In this document: in pieces, positions 37,507 through 48,200 of the stretch
Position numbering within the stretch: position 1 is the stretch's first letter
How the letters are laid out: each line of letters starts with the position of its first letter
Assembly: GCF_000226115.1 (NCBI RefSeq)
Contig: NC_016458.1
Span: forward strand, 8,289,501 to 8,353,500
Length of the DNA stretch: 64,000 nucleotides
Origin: Thermothielavioides terrestris NRRL 8126
Lineage: Eukaryota; Ascomycota; Sordariomycetes; Sordariales; Chaetomiaceae
Reading direction: 5' to 3'
The notes under the pieces: generated by a model
The model's database searches: none
Told to the model about the DNA's origin: nothing
Seen by the model: only the letters and a program-made list of their open reading frames with translations
Translations under genes and position numbers: made by a program

Positions 37507-37875
37507 AAGAGGTCCCGCCAAGACTAATTTCGGCCAATTGTCGGCAATGTTTTTACAACGTTTTTACGCAACCCTGATCGCCAAGGCGTTTACACTATCG
37601 CTAGGCGGTTAGTTAGTTCGCTAGGGTACAGGGGGGCCAGCCCCCCGCTAGTTAGGGATTAGGTTATAGTTACGATCGGGGTTATAGTTAGGGTATAGGT
37701 TATTTTAGTTTTCTTTTTTTTTGATTTGGTTGAGGTTTCGCGAAGTTGCTGCTCCGAGTCTTTACGATTCTTCGTTGTTGATGTTGCTCGAAGTCGTCGT
37801 GGCCCCGCTTACCCCGTGGCGATTGTAAATACTTGTAAACGGCAGTCTCCGAAATTAGTCTTGGCGGGACCTCTT
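37507..37875. mobile_element. 369-bp MITE, copy 1
   Basis: Perfect 27-bp terminal inverted repeats begin AAGAGGTCCCGCCAAGACTA, with TA on both sides (37505-37506 and 37876-37877). The undisturbed target would read GCTAGC. The interior has TTAGGG-like G-rich motifs at about 37655-37700 and no transposase. Copy 2 at 50800-51168 has exactly the same length. TA duplication points to mobilisation by a Tc1/mariner/pogo-type transposase. Confidence 0.9.
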
Positions 37876-37877
37876 TA

Positions 37878-38371
37878 GCTATAACCCCCTGTAGGTGCCG
37901 TAGGGTACGTAACTGTAGGTGCTGCAAGGTACGTAACTGTGGGTACCGCAGGGTACGTAACTGTAGATACTATAGTGGTGCGTAACTGTGGGTGCCGCAG
38001 GGTGCGTACAAGCCATAGGTAGGTAAGCGGGAGCGATAGGCAGGGTAGGCAATGTTTTATTGCATATAGCGAAGAGCGATTTTGAAAGTGGGCCAGGTTT
38101 GTTTGTTTGGTTGGAGTTAGTTGCAAACGAGTGTCACGTTTATGGACAGTGATGCGTTTGGAGCGCCGTAGGCAGCCGATAGGTGCGTGCGCCAGCTAAC
38201 TACCGGTAACGTTCCAATTTAGTTACTGGTTTTACTGTGCAACAACAACATCCGGATGACAGACGCAGCAGAATGGAATCCGTGAATTGAGGTCAACTTC
38301 AGCTCCTCTATCCGTACGGTTGGATCGTCATTTTCACCCAACCGAGGCCACCGAGCTGCTGTAAACCGAAG
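37878..38371. other. Minisatellite and spacer upstream of the radical SAM gene
   Basis: Positions 37888-38010 hold about five copies of the 24-bp unit starting GGTGCCGCAGGGTACGTAAC. Positions 38058-38180 are homologous, in inverted orientation, to the spacer at 26550-26712. The last 190 bases are unique and probably form the promoter of the next gene. Confidence 0.7.
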
Positions 38372-39834
38372 ATGCTCGCAACAAGCGGGTTCAGCTGGGC
38401 CTTGCGCCGGAGGGCCGGATCACGGAGGACTGCTGCGTTGTATGAAGGGTATTTTTGTGACAGTCGTCTCGATCGACGAAGACAGCTCGAAACGCTGAGA
38501 ACCAGCGGTCGACGGCGGCACCTGCACCTCGCCCCGCCGTTTCTCCTCGAAGACTACACGCCGCGCTACATGGCCCTGAGCGCCGCCGACGCGGCCAAGA
38601 AGCGGTCCCAGGCCTACGCGCACCTGAGCAACTGCAACCTGTGCCCGCGGCGCTGCGGCGTCAACCGCTTCGAGACGACCGGCATGTGCCTCATCGGCGA
38701 CAAGGTCAAGGTAAACGTCATCGCGCCGCACTTCGGCGAGGAGCCGTGCGTGCAGGGCCACCATGGCAGCGGCTCCGTCTTCTTCAGCATGTGCAACCTG
38801 CGCTGCGTCTTCTGCCAGAACCACGACATCGCCCACACGCGCAACGGCCAGGACTTGACGCCCGAGGAGCTCGCGGACTGGTACGTAGACACGACCCCCG
38901 TAGGGGCGGCCCGCACGGCCGGAACGATGTGAATGTGGAGGAGTTTGGGGGCGTATGTTTGCCTCGCAAAGCGGAAGCCTAGGGATAACGTTCCAGCATG
39001 CAGTGGTCACTCCCAAAACAGCGTCGACGCCGTGTAATTGCCCTGCACCTGAGCGGCTGACATGGAAACACGACACAGGTACCTCAAGCTGCAGGACGTG
39101 GGCAACGTGCACAATATCAACCTCATCACCCCTGAGCAGTGAGTCCTGGTTGCATCCTCCGTCGTCGTCGTCGCCATTGGCTGCGCAGCTTTCTTTGACT
39201 GGGACGGCTGAGCCTGTGTGACAGCGTCGTGCCCCAGGTCGCTTTGAGCATCCTCCACGCGCGGGACAAGGGGCTGACGCTGCCCATCATCTACAACACG
39301 TCGGCCTACGACTCGCTAGCGTCGCTCGAGCTGCTGGACGGCCTCGTTGACATCTACCTCCCAGATTTCAAGCTGTGGTCGCCCGCCAGCTCCAAGCGCC
39401 TCTTGAAGGCCGAGGACTACCCAGCCACAGCGAGGGAGAGCATCAAAGCCATGCACGCCCAGGTCGGCGACCTCTGCTTCACCGCCGACGGCATTGCCAA
39501 GAAGGGCCTGCTGGTGCGCCACCTCGTCATGCCGGGCTACGAGGCCGAGGGCGCCGAGATCATGGCCTTCCTCGCGACCGAGGTCTCCCGGGACTGCTTC
39601 GTCAATATCATGGAGCAGTACCATCCGGACGCCTACGTCGGTCGGCCCCGAAGCAGGTCAAAGCAACCGGCTGCCGACAAAGGCGGCGGCAACGACCGCG
39701 CTAGCGAGAGGCGGTATGCTGACATAAACCGCGCTGTGACGCCAGACGAGATCTCGACGGTGCGGAAGGCAGCAGAGGCGGCCGGGCTCTGGCGCTTCTG
39801 CGACCCGCCCAGGCATGATGGCTTCAGCCTATAA
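38372..39834 (+). CDS. Radical SAM enzyme, PflA/AmrS-like
   Basis: There are three exons, 38372-38880, 39079-39138 and 39225-39834, giving 392 residues. The frame closes across introns of 198 and 86 bp, and the middle exon reads YLKLQDVGNVHNINLITPE. The signature is CNLRCVFCQN with Cys 141, 145 and 148 in the CxxxCxxC spacing that binds the 4Fe-4S cluster for S-adenosylmethionine cleavage. An upstream CNLCPRRC (88, 91, 95) is typical of the pyruvate formate-lyase-activating-like/AmmeMemoRadiSam family. The substrate is unknown. The Arg-rich N-terminus lacks acidic residues over the first 20 positions and could be a mitochondrial presequence; a later start at MALSAAD (residue 67) is an alternative. 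The family is mainly bacterial and archaeal. Confidence 0.88.
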
Positions 39835-40387
39835 GCATGGGCGCTGGAAGCGACCGTTCTAGAGCGGACGCCCGGGAACGGTTGTTGTGGAATGTAGCAG
39901 TCCTCTTTTCAGCATTTATTGACGCCACAGCTGGGGGACGCCACGGAAGAGGCCGCGGCAAACGGAAGACCGTCAGCATTACGGCATGCATCCGTAGCAC
40001 CCGTAGGTTCTGTTTCCTTCAAAAGCCAGTGAGAACCTCGTTTCCTTGAGAAGCCGGCGGCCAACCAGCTTAAAACCAGGGAGCCGTGTGCCTCATGGCG
40101 GGGTTTCCGGGTTTCCTGATGGCCGTCTAGGGAGGGCAAACAAAGCACGACAGGGATCCCGCAGCCTCAGCACTCCTCCCGCCTGTCCTTTGTGCGCGTC
40201 CTTCGTAGCCGCAGTGCGACCTCGAGGGTCGACTGCCAACTTTAAAGACCGTTGCGTCGGACATGGCTCACGAGGCTCGGCTCGGATTGAAGAGTTGCCG
40301 TCTTCGAAGTTGTTTGATCTAGTAAATCAGGCAGAGCCTCGACACAAGCGGCCGCGGCCGTGTTCCCTTTTTTTACGCTTTACGAGG
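39835..40387. other. Intergenic region
   Basis: No feature is recognised. The frame of the next gene is open from about 40046, but that extension has no conserved character. Confidence 0.5.
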
Positions 40388-41818
40388 ATGCCTTCAATTG
40401 AAGCAACAGGAACCGGTAGGGACAACTCCCGATCCGTGTCTCCGAAGACGCTTCCGCCTCTCCGTACTGGCAGCGACCAGGGCGCCAGCAAGGGCGCTCG
40501 CCCGCAACAAGCTGCACGCCGGTCCATACCGGTCGCCAGTTGCCAACCGCCGTCTCCGGCAAGCAGCTACATGTTGGCGGTGCAGAGCCTCGACCCGCGG
40601 CCGCTGGAGGAGCTGACCAACGAGCAGGCCTACCTGCTCCACGACCTGCGGAAGCAAGGCGAGCGCGCGACGCGGCTCTTCCAGCGGTACGCCGCCGTCG
40701 AGGCCCGACTCGCGGCGGCCGTCAGCCCCTCCGAGACCAAGAGGTGCAAGAAGGAGGCGACGCTCGTGCGGGCCAAGATCGCCGAGAGCACCCAGCAGGA
40801 GCAGCTCATCTGGCTGCGCCTGACCGAGATCCACGTCGAGCTGCAGAACCGCGACCGCTGGATGCAGGTGCACAACTACCACCACCCCCACCACCACCAG
40901 CCATACCTGCCACCCTTCTCGCCGCTGCAACCTCCGCAACCGCTGCAACCGCTCTACCCCCTCCAGCACCCGCCCCTTCTCCCTCTCTATGACTATGATA
41001 ACCATCAACATCATCATCCCCCCTCCCCGCCTATCACCACCCTCCCCCCGACCGCACCCCTCCGCGACGCATGCACCCTGAGCCCCTGCCACGAGGAACC
41101 GGACACCACCGCCACCACCACCCCGCCGTCGGCGGCGGCGACCGAGTACTTCTCGTGCGGCTCGCGCTCCGCGTCGCTGCTCAGCCCGCTGTCGCCGTGC
41201 TTCACGCCGGGCGTGGTCTTTGCCGAGGACATTTGGTCGCGCGCGTCCGGGGCGTCGTCGGGTGGCAAGAAGGAGGCTGAGGAGGCGGCGGAGGCAGAGG
41301 TAGAGGCGGCGGAGGTGGAGGAGGTGGAGGAGGAGGCGGTAGAGGAGAAGGTGGAGGTGGAGGTGGAGGCGGGAGAGGCGGAGGTAGAGGCGGCGGAGAA
41401 GGTGGAGGAGAAGGCGGCGGAGGCGGACGGCTCCCTGCCGCCGCCCGGGAAGGAAGAAGAGGTGGGCGAGGGTAACGCGGCGAGTCGGGTGGATGAGGGG
41501 GTTGTTTCGAGGGAGGTCGTAACTGAGTTGGAAGGGGAATGTAGTCAGCGCGTGGAGCGCGATCCCGGCGGGGAGGAGGAAAGGGGGGTAAGCTTTGATG
41601 AGCGGCCGGGTCGAGTGAACAGCGACGGCGCACCTCGCTGGGATCCTGAGCTGGATGCCGACTCCGAGAACACGCAGGCTTGGCGGGAGCGGCTGCGCAG
41701 GGTCTCTCTCTACCTCCCGCTGCCGCTCAAGGCGAGGGACAAGCGGCTGAGCGTGCCGTACCTCAAGAGCATGTGGTCCAGGTCGCGCAGGAACAGCTTG
41801 CAGTCGATGGCGGGGTAG
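40388..41818 (+). CDS. Hypothetical low-complexity protein with coiled coil
   Basis: A single exon of 476 residues starts from ATG 40388; the frame is open to 40046, so a longer protein (590 residues) is possible. A Ser/Pro/Arg-rich N-terminus precedes a helical, probably coiled-coil region (about 60-155: LTNEQAYLLHDLRKQGERAT, then LIWLRLTEIHVELQNRD). This is followed by a His/Pro/Leu-rich linker, an Asp/Glu/Val/Ala-rich acidic tract (about 300-350) and a basic C-terminus (WRERLRRVSLYLPLPLKARD, then SMWSRSRRNSL). No catalytic motif was seen and no family was recognised. Strong codon bias in this frame and a coherent C-terminus support it being real. Confidence 0.6.
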   Translation: MPSIEATGTGRDNSRSVSPKTLPPLRTGSDQGASKGARPQQAARRSIPVASCQPPSPASSYMLAVQSLDPRPLEELTNEQAYLLHDLRKQGERATRLFQRYAAVEARLAAAVSPSETKRCKKEATLVRAKIAESTQQEQLIWLRLTEIHVELQNRDRWMQVHNYHHPHHHQPYLPPFSPLQPPQPLQPLYPLQHPPLLPLYDYDNHQHHHPPSPPITTLPPTAPLRDACTLSPCHEEPDTTATTTPPSAAATEYFSCGSRSASLLSPLSPCFTPGVVFAEDIWSRASGASSGGKKEAEEAAEAEVEAAEVEEVEEEAVEEKVEVEVEAGEAEVEAAEKVEEKAAEADGSLPPPGKEEEVGEGNAASRVDEGVVSREVVTELEGECSQRVERDPGGEEERGVSFDERPGRVNSDGAPRWDPELDADSENTQAWRERLRRVSLYLPLPLKARDKRLSVPYLKSMWSRSRRNSLQSMAG

Positions 41819-42002
41819 GGACGCCGTCGGCGGGAGATTTCCAGGTTCTCGCATATGTTTTCTTATAGCCATGAGATTGTGCCGGCTCTCAATTACAGGT
41901 GTACGTACATGGGGTGGGTATTCGCGGGACGGTCCTCCAAAGCCAAACCAGGCTCTGGACAACGACAGACACAAGACAACCAAAAAATAAGGCCACCCAT
42001 CA

Positions 42003-43018
42003 TCAAGCAAACTCCCCAAACTGCCCGTCATCAAACCCCAATTGCTGCGCGCTCAACCTCTTCTGCGCCCGCGCCTCCCTCGCGCTCGGCGGCGGCGGCG
42101 GCGGCAGCGCAAACGCAGCCAGGCTCTTCCCCTCCTCTTCCGTCTTCCCTCCCCCTCCCTGCGACGACTGCCCCGCAGCCACCCGCCGCCCAAACCTCGT
42201 CCCGCTCAGATTCACCGTGATGGTCTCTCCCTCCTTCAAACTCAGATCCCTCCTCCCCTGCTCTTCCTCCTCCTCCCCGTCCCCTCTTACCCCTCCGCCC
42301 CGTTGTTGCACCACTCCCTTCCCTTGCCCACCCCCCTTCCCCTGTTGCCCCTTCCCACCCCCATGGGCCCCACCCCACCCGAGCACGCGCCCGGCCTCCT
42401 GCAGGGCGACGCCGAAGTCGAACGCCTCGCCGCGCTCCTCGAAGCCGACGCCGAGCGTGGCCTTCTGCCGCCCCGTCGGGTCGCGCACGCGCACGGCAAA
42501 GAACCGGCTGCTGTCGGTCGCCGGCTCGACCGCCGCTGGCGCGGTGTAGGGCGCCGCCGCGAACAGCGCGCCGCTGGTCGGGTCCTCGAGCAGGATGTCA
42601 ACTTTTAGCGTCGTCGAGCCGGTGCCGTCGGTGTCGACGGCGGCGGTGGCTTCTTCTGCTGTTGTTGTTGTTGTCCGGGAGGGGGACGCGGTCGGCGAGG
42701 GGCTGGAGGTGGTGAAGGAGGTCTCGAGCACGCGCAGGCGCGCGGTGAAGATGTGGTTGCGCGGGTCGGCGGTCCAGGACGAGGCCGCGTAGCCTGCGGC
42801 GGTGGCGACGGCGCCGCGCGGGATGGTGTAGACGTGGACTTTGGGGGTGATGTCTGGGTTGGTGGGGGCAGGAGGGGGGGAGAGTGTTAGTTGTTGCGGT
42901 CGAGCTTTAGCAGAGGTGGGTAGGTGAAGGGACGGAACAGCATACGGAGCACGCGCACGATCGCGTCTGGAGGGAGGGGCTGGCCGGTCGCCGGGTCAAT
43001 TGTCGCTGACGGATCCAT
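42003..43018 (-). CDS. NECAP-like adaptin-ear-binding coat-associated protein
   Basis: There are two minus-strand exons, 43018-42946 and 42853-42003, separated by a 92-bp intron, giving 307 residues. The NECAP PH-like (DUF1681) domain spans about residues 25-190: VHVYTIPRG, SSWTADP, IFTARLRVLETSF, then TDSSRFFAVRVRDPTGRQ and GVGFEERGEAFDFGVALQEA. NECAPs act with the AP-2 adaptor in clathrin-mediated endocytosis. The C-terminal third is low complexity (Gly/Lys/Gln-rich, then LKEGETITVNL and a polyproline stretch). A Ser/Thr/Ala-rich insertion interrupts the PH-like fold at about residues 70-100. It is divergently transcribed from the eIF2B alpha gene, 461 bp away. Confidence 0.88.
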
Positions 43019-43479
43019 GGTGGTTTAAGAGGGTTCGTGACTGAGACTGAAGGAGGATGGGATGGGGAATTGGAAGCGACCCGGCTCGGTTTATACACTC
43101 CCGGGGTTCGGCGGGCAGAAGGCCGGTGCCGGGCCTGGCGCAACCGCCCCGAGTCTCTGCAACAACCCCGCCATGCCCCTCCCATGACCCCAGTAGCGGG
43201 GCAAAAGGCGGTGTGCCTCGGCAAAACTGCCGAGTTCAATGCCTGGAGCATTTGACTCACGGTGGGAACCCACTGAATGGATGGCTGCAACGCCGAAGCA
43301 AGACGATACTGATGCTGCGCCGAAGAGTAATTCCGTCGTCATTGCTTGATCACCTTCCGGTTGTATAACCGCTGTCTGCCCCCGCCACAAGCAAAGCAGC
43401 TGCAGGCCCCAAGCTGCAGCGCATGCGCTTGCGCGGTCCGCTTCCTCCATTCAGTGCATCTGTCTTCTTCACGTCCACC
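43019..43479. promoter_or_regulatory. Shared divergent promoter region
   Basis: This 461-bp stretch separates the starts of the NECAP-like gene (minus) and the eIF2B alpha gene (plus). No specific factor site or TATA box was identified. The role as a bidirectional promoter is inferred only from gene orientation. Confidence 0.45.
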
Positions 43480-44656
43480 ATGTCCGCTGCCGGGACATCA
43501 AGATCGAACGAGGCCGAGGCGGCCGCCCGAGACCTGCCAATACGCTCGCATGCCTCTTCTAACCCACCGCAACAAGAAGATGGATCCGGCGCATTCGAGT
43601 GAGCACACGACGGCTTTGTGCCGCGGCCCGTTTCCCGCTGCAGCAACCTCCGCTAACCGCACTAGCATCGTGCGCACTTACCGCGAGCTCCTGAACTCGG
43701 ACCGCGACCTCACCATGGGCGTCGCCGCCATCGAGTCCCTGATCGAGGTCCTCCGCGCGACGCCGTCCTCAACAGCCATGGAGACCGTTGAGGTCGTCCG
43801 GAAAGAAAAGGCCAAGCTGCTCGCCTCGACACCGAACCCGCTCCCGCTCCTCGCCGGCGCCGACCTCTTCGAGCAGTACCTGCTGCGGTCGCTTAGAGGG
43901 CCCACCGCAGAGGGCAGCACCGGCAGCAGCGCCTCGGACCGCGTGCTCAGCTTCGAGCAGACGCGGCAGCACCTGCTGGACAACAAGCAGCTCTTCGCGC
44001 AGCGCGCCAAGATGGCGCGCGACAACATCGCCCTCTGGGGCAGCCGCTACGTGTCGGACGGGCGCATCGTGCTGACCGCCGGCGGCAGCCGCACCGTGAC
44101 CAAGATCCTGCTGCGCGCCGCCGCCGACCCGAGCAAGCACTTCAAGGTGATCTACGTGGTCGACGGGCGCAACCGGCGCAGCGACGTGGCCGTGGCGCAG
44201 CTGCGCGCGGCCGGGCTCGAGGTCGAGACCATCTCGCCGCACAAGGTCGCGTACGTGCTGGCCAACCAGAAGCAGATCAACCTGGTGCTGGTCGGCACCG
44301 AGGTGGTCATGCAGAACGGCGGCATCATCTCGGGCATGGGCACCGCCCAGCTGGCCCACCTGACCAAGACGGTCAAGGGCGGCATCCGCCGCTTCTACGT
44401 CGCCGCCGAGACCCACAAGATCTGCCGCAAGACCCCGATCGCCTACCCGATGGTCAACCGCGTCGGCGTCCGCCAGAAGGACGTCAGCAAGTTCGACAAT
44501 ATCGGCGTCGACCCGGCCCCCGATGATGCCGCTGCCCTGCTGGCCGAGCAGGACGAGGTCGACTACACCGACCCGGAGCTCATCGACGGCTTCATTACCG
44601 AGCAGGGCGTCAAGATGGCGTCGGCTATCTGGGAGATGGTGGATGTCTATCTGTGA
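43480..44656 (+). CDS. GCN3: Translation initiation factor eIF2B subunit alpha
   Basis: Two exons, 43480-43598 and 43666-44656, are joined across a 67-bp intron and give 369 residues. The splice restores FDIVRTYRELLNSDRDLTMG, the conserved N-terminal helix of the subunit. Further hallmarks are VAAIESLIEVLRAT, the Rossmann-like half with LTAGGSRTVTKILLRA, VYVVDGRNRRSD-type and LVGTEVVMQNGGIISGMGT segments, and the C-terminal DPELIDGFITEQGVKMASAI. eIF2B is the guanine-nucleotide exchange factor for eIF2. The alpha subunit is its regulatory part that senses phosphorylated eIF2 and so mediates general amino-acid control. The ORF continues upstream to 43346, but the ATG at 43480 with this intron is preferred. 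Confidence 0.95.
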
Positions 44657-45267
44657 GGGCCGGTTCCTTTCCTTTTCTGGCGTCGGCAATGTTCAGTAGA
44701 ATCCGGCTGTCGAGCGTTTCAGAGCATCGTTTGGGCTTTATAGGCGTTTTCGGTTTCGGTTGGGGTCAAAAAAAGGGGGCCAAGGGGGGGGTTAGTTGAC
44801 ATGGAGTCCAAAGAGGGGAACATTCGATTGGGTTTGGGAAAGAAAGGCCTGCTCTCTGCGGCAGGGACCCTTCACACTGGGTTCAGCGTGCAACGGACTG
44901 GGACGAGCGCCCGCCCTGCGCCGCCGCCAGCTCGCGGTGGCCGATCACAACGGATTTTGGGATCGCGCAACGCAGGAGAAGAGATACCGGAATAAGAAAA
45001 CTTCTTAACTACACATTCCGCGCCGTGGCTAGAAGAACATCCAGCCACTGTGCGAGCAAGGAGCGTGGGAGCATGGAGGACGGCTGCCCTCCGCCGTCAG
45101 GGGATCAGCTGAGAGTGTTCCTCGAGACATCAATGAAACAACCGGATGCCAGGTCCAAGAGAGCGGACTGGTTAACAATATGTTGCTGATCCTGATCCAA
45201 CTCGCGGTCTCAGTTAAAACCAGATCGAAACCAAACAGCCGTCGCCGCAGAAACAGAGCTCCTCAAT
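44657..45267. other. Intergenic region between convergent genes
   Basis: It lies between the 3' ends of GCN3 (plus) and egt1 (minus). No gene, RNA or repeat was recognised; both terminators should lie here. Confidence 0.5.
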
Positions 45268-48200
45268 TCACTGCAGGTCCCGCACCAGCCGGGCGCCGAC
45301 CCACGCGTACGGGTAGTTCCGCTGGTACCAGTTGACGCTGTCAAATTCCGCTCGTTAGCTACCACCCAGACCGTCCCAGGCTTTTCTGTCTGTTCCAACG
45401 CACGCAGACCGGGTAGAGAGAGTGAGTGAATGTGACAGAGAGAGTCAACTTACAAGCTCTTGCGCCCCGCCACGCGGGGGTGCGTGGCCCACGAGCCGCC
45501 CAGCACGATGTTGTGCTTGCCGTCGAAGAAGTCGGCCGTGTAGCCCGGGTACAACGACATGGGGGCGAAGCCGGGCCAGGGCCGCAGCTCCGAGCTGGTC
45601 CACTCCCACACGCCGCCCGCGTCGGCCTGGCCGGCGAGCGAGCCGCCGCGGCCCGTCACGGCCACCGGGTGCCAGTGCTGGAAGCCCACGTTGGCGCCGG
45701 CGAGGTCGATGAAGAGCCCGTCGGCGTCGGCGTCGGTGCAGCCGGCCTCGGAGGCAGGCGCGGGGGGCGTTGCCGGCGGGGAGATCTCGACGCCGTTATT
45801 GCAGAGATGGCTGGCCATTCGCATTCGTCAGCACAGCGCTCCGCCGCCAGAGAGGTTGGGGGCGGTCGGTGTCTGGGCACACTCACCCGTTCACTGCCGG
45901 AACTGTCTGGCTGAGCTGCTTCTCGGCTTCCTTCTTCTTCAGGGCTTGCGCGTGGGCGTAGATGCTGCGTGCCTCCTCAAAGGTCGGGATGCGTCCGCCC
46001 ATCCAGGCTGCACAGCCTGCCAGCTCGTTGTAGGATGCAAAGACCGGCCAGTCAAGGGCGTGCTTCAGGGGCACTAACCCATAGACGGTCCGAACAGCCT
46101 TGCCTTCGAGGAAGTGCTCCGGGACGGCGGGTGCGCCATCGGGCTGGCCAATAGCGTCGCCGCTGGCACGGGTGTCCCCGTTCGCGTGGCTGGAAGCACT
46201 GGCGTTGTTTGCATCTGAGACCGACGCCTCGCTGGTATACGCCCATGACGCCGGAATCTTGGTGAGCTGGTTGCTGTACAGATATAGGGCGTACTGGTCT
46301 ATCTTTTAGCGCAACGTTCGGCAATCTCTAGATCCTCCCGATAAGAAGCCTACCTCTTCGTTGCTGATCGGCCTGCCTTTGGCCTGGAATGCATGGACGC
46401 TCGCATGTCTGACGGGCTTCTCATTATCCCTAGCGCTTCTCAGTATACATTCCCCTGATAGACCAGACTAAGACTTACCAGCCATAGGGAGCATGCGGGT
46501 CGGTCCCGTCCTCGGGATCGTCAATCCCGATGGTGATGTCCTGCGCGGGGATGTCGAACCACTGATTGGGGACCCTCTCGGCCCGGGCTTTGGCGGCGAG
46601 CTTCTCAAAATCCGGGGCCGGGACGTGCGGCGGCGGCCGCGTCTTGTCACTTTGCAGCATCATGTACAACAGCGTCTCAATGTGCATAAGCTCGTGCTCG
46701 AAGCCAACCCAAATGGCTCTCCCGACATGGCGCGGGATGGCGTCATTGCCCTCTGCATAGAGGCTCTGCAGGCGGGCACGCACACGGCTTTGATAGGCCA
46801 GGATTGCGTCGACGGCGGGCCATTCGTCCGGGATCTCGGAGTGCGCATGGCACAGCTCGGGGTTGTCCACGTCCGGGTCGATGCCCCTCTCGAAGATGTC
46901 CCTATAATAAGCTGGGTCCGTGGGCGGCTGTTGGGTGGTCTTGGTGAGCTGGATGTCCAGGAAGGTGGGGATGTGGCCGAGATAGAAGATGCAGGCATTG
47001 CGAAGCTTGATGGGCTTCTCAAGTAAATCATCTGGAGGTAGCATCTCACGCGTCACGACATCCCAAGCCGCCCATAGCCCTTCCCAGTCCTCCAGGGAGG
47101 GAAGGGCAGTGCGGGCGTAGACGGAGGGATCAAGGCTGAATGCCATTTTCGGTTTGGCAAGCATATGGAGGCCTGCACGGCACAAATCATGTTAGTTGGA
47201 GTGTTCCTTGAGATTCAGATAACTTTCATTCAGATAAAGCTGAGAGGAAAACAAGCTGCCCAGACTTTTGGGCAGAACATGTTCCTGACCTTGACCCCGC
47301 AGCCCGACACCCACGAGCAGCAAGCCAGTGACGACACGCCGCGGCGTTCACTTACACCTCGGCGTGTCGTATGACTGGCCCCACGTGTTCCACAGCGTGG
47401 GGTAACGGCAGCCAAGCATGTGGCTGCGCTGGAACGGGGAAGTTCTCGGCCTCAACCCCTGATGCAGGGAGTGAAAAGCGGCATAAATTAACTCACCATA
47501 TTCCTCGCGGCGCCGCCACTGGGCGATCTCGGTCATACCCGCCCGCTGCCACAGCACTTGGGCCTCGGCGGCGGAGTATTTGAGGCTCTGCTCGATCTGG
47601 ATGCGCTCGTGAGACCGAACGAGCTCGCCCATGACGATCGTGTCCCGCAACGGGGAATAAAAGGCCTGGTGCCTGCCCCCTTCGGCGTCGTACACATATT
47701 CACCGATGACCTTCCAGTCATCTTCGACAAAGGCAGTCTCGCCGAGGACCCTGTTGGCATGACGAAGGCCATTCAGGATGAACCTGGGTTCGTCAGCAAC
47801 AGTCCGCAGGAGTTCATTTTGGCACCCGAAGAAGCCGCGATGAGTGTGGCATACTGGTGGGTAAGGCCTTCCTTGTCTGAAAGGTGCGCAGTTAGAGTCA
47901 GAGCAATCAGGTTAGGAAACGCAGCGCGTCGACACATACCGTTATACGCGTGGCTAACTCACCGTCAGCAGCCTGGCTGACGGTACTTGGAACGGGAAGC
48001 CAACACTTACTACACTCTGGCAGGGTCGTTGCAAGCGTCCAGGCCAATCAACATGGTGTCTCTCGGGCCGAGGACGTCGGCAAAAGTCTTGAGGAAGGCA
48101 GCAGCCTCGCCTCGATCGAAGTTGCCTACCAAGATTGAGAGTGTGGTGTCAGCCCAGGCGGCCACAGCGCAGGGCCCAGCCGGCAGCAACTCACCAACGC

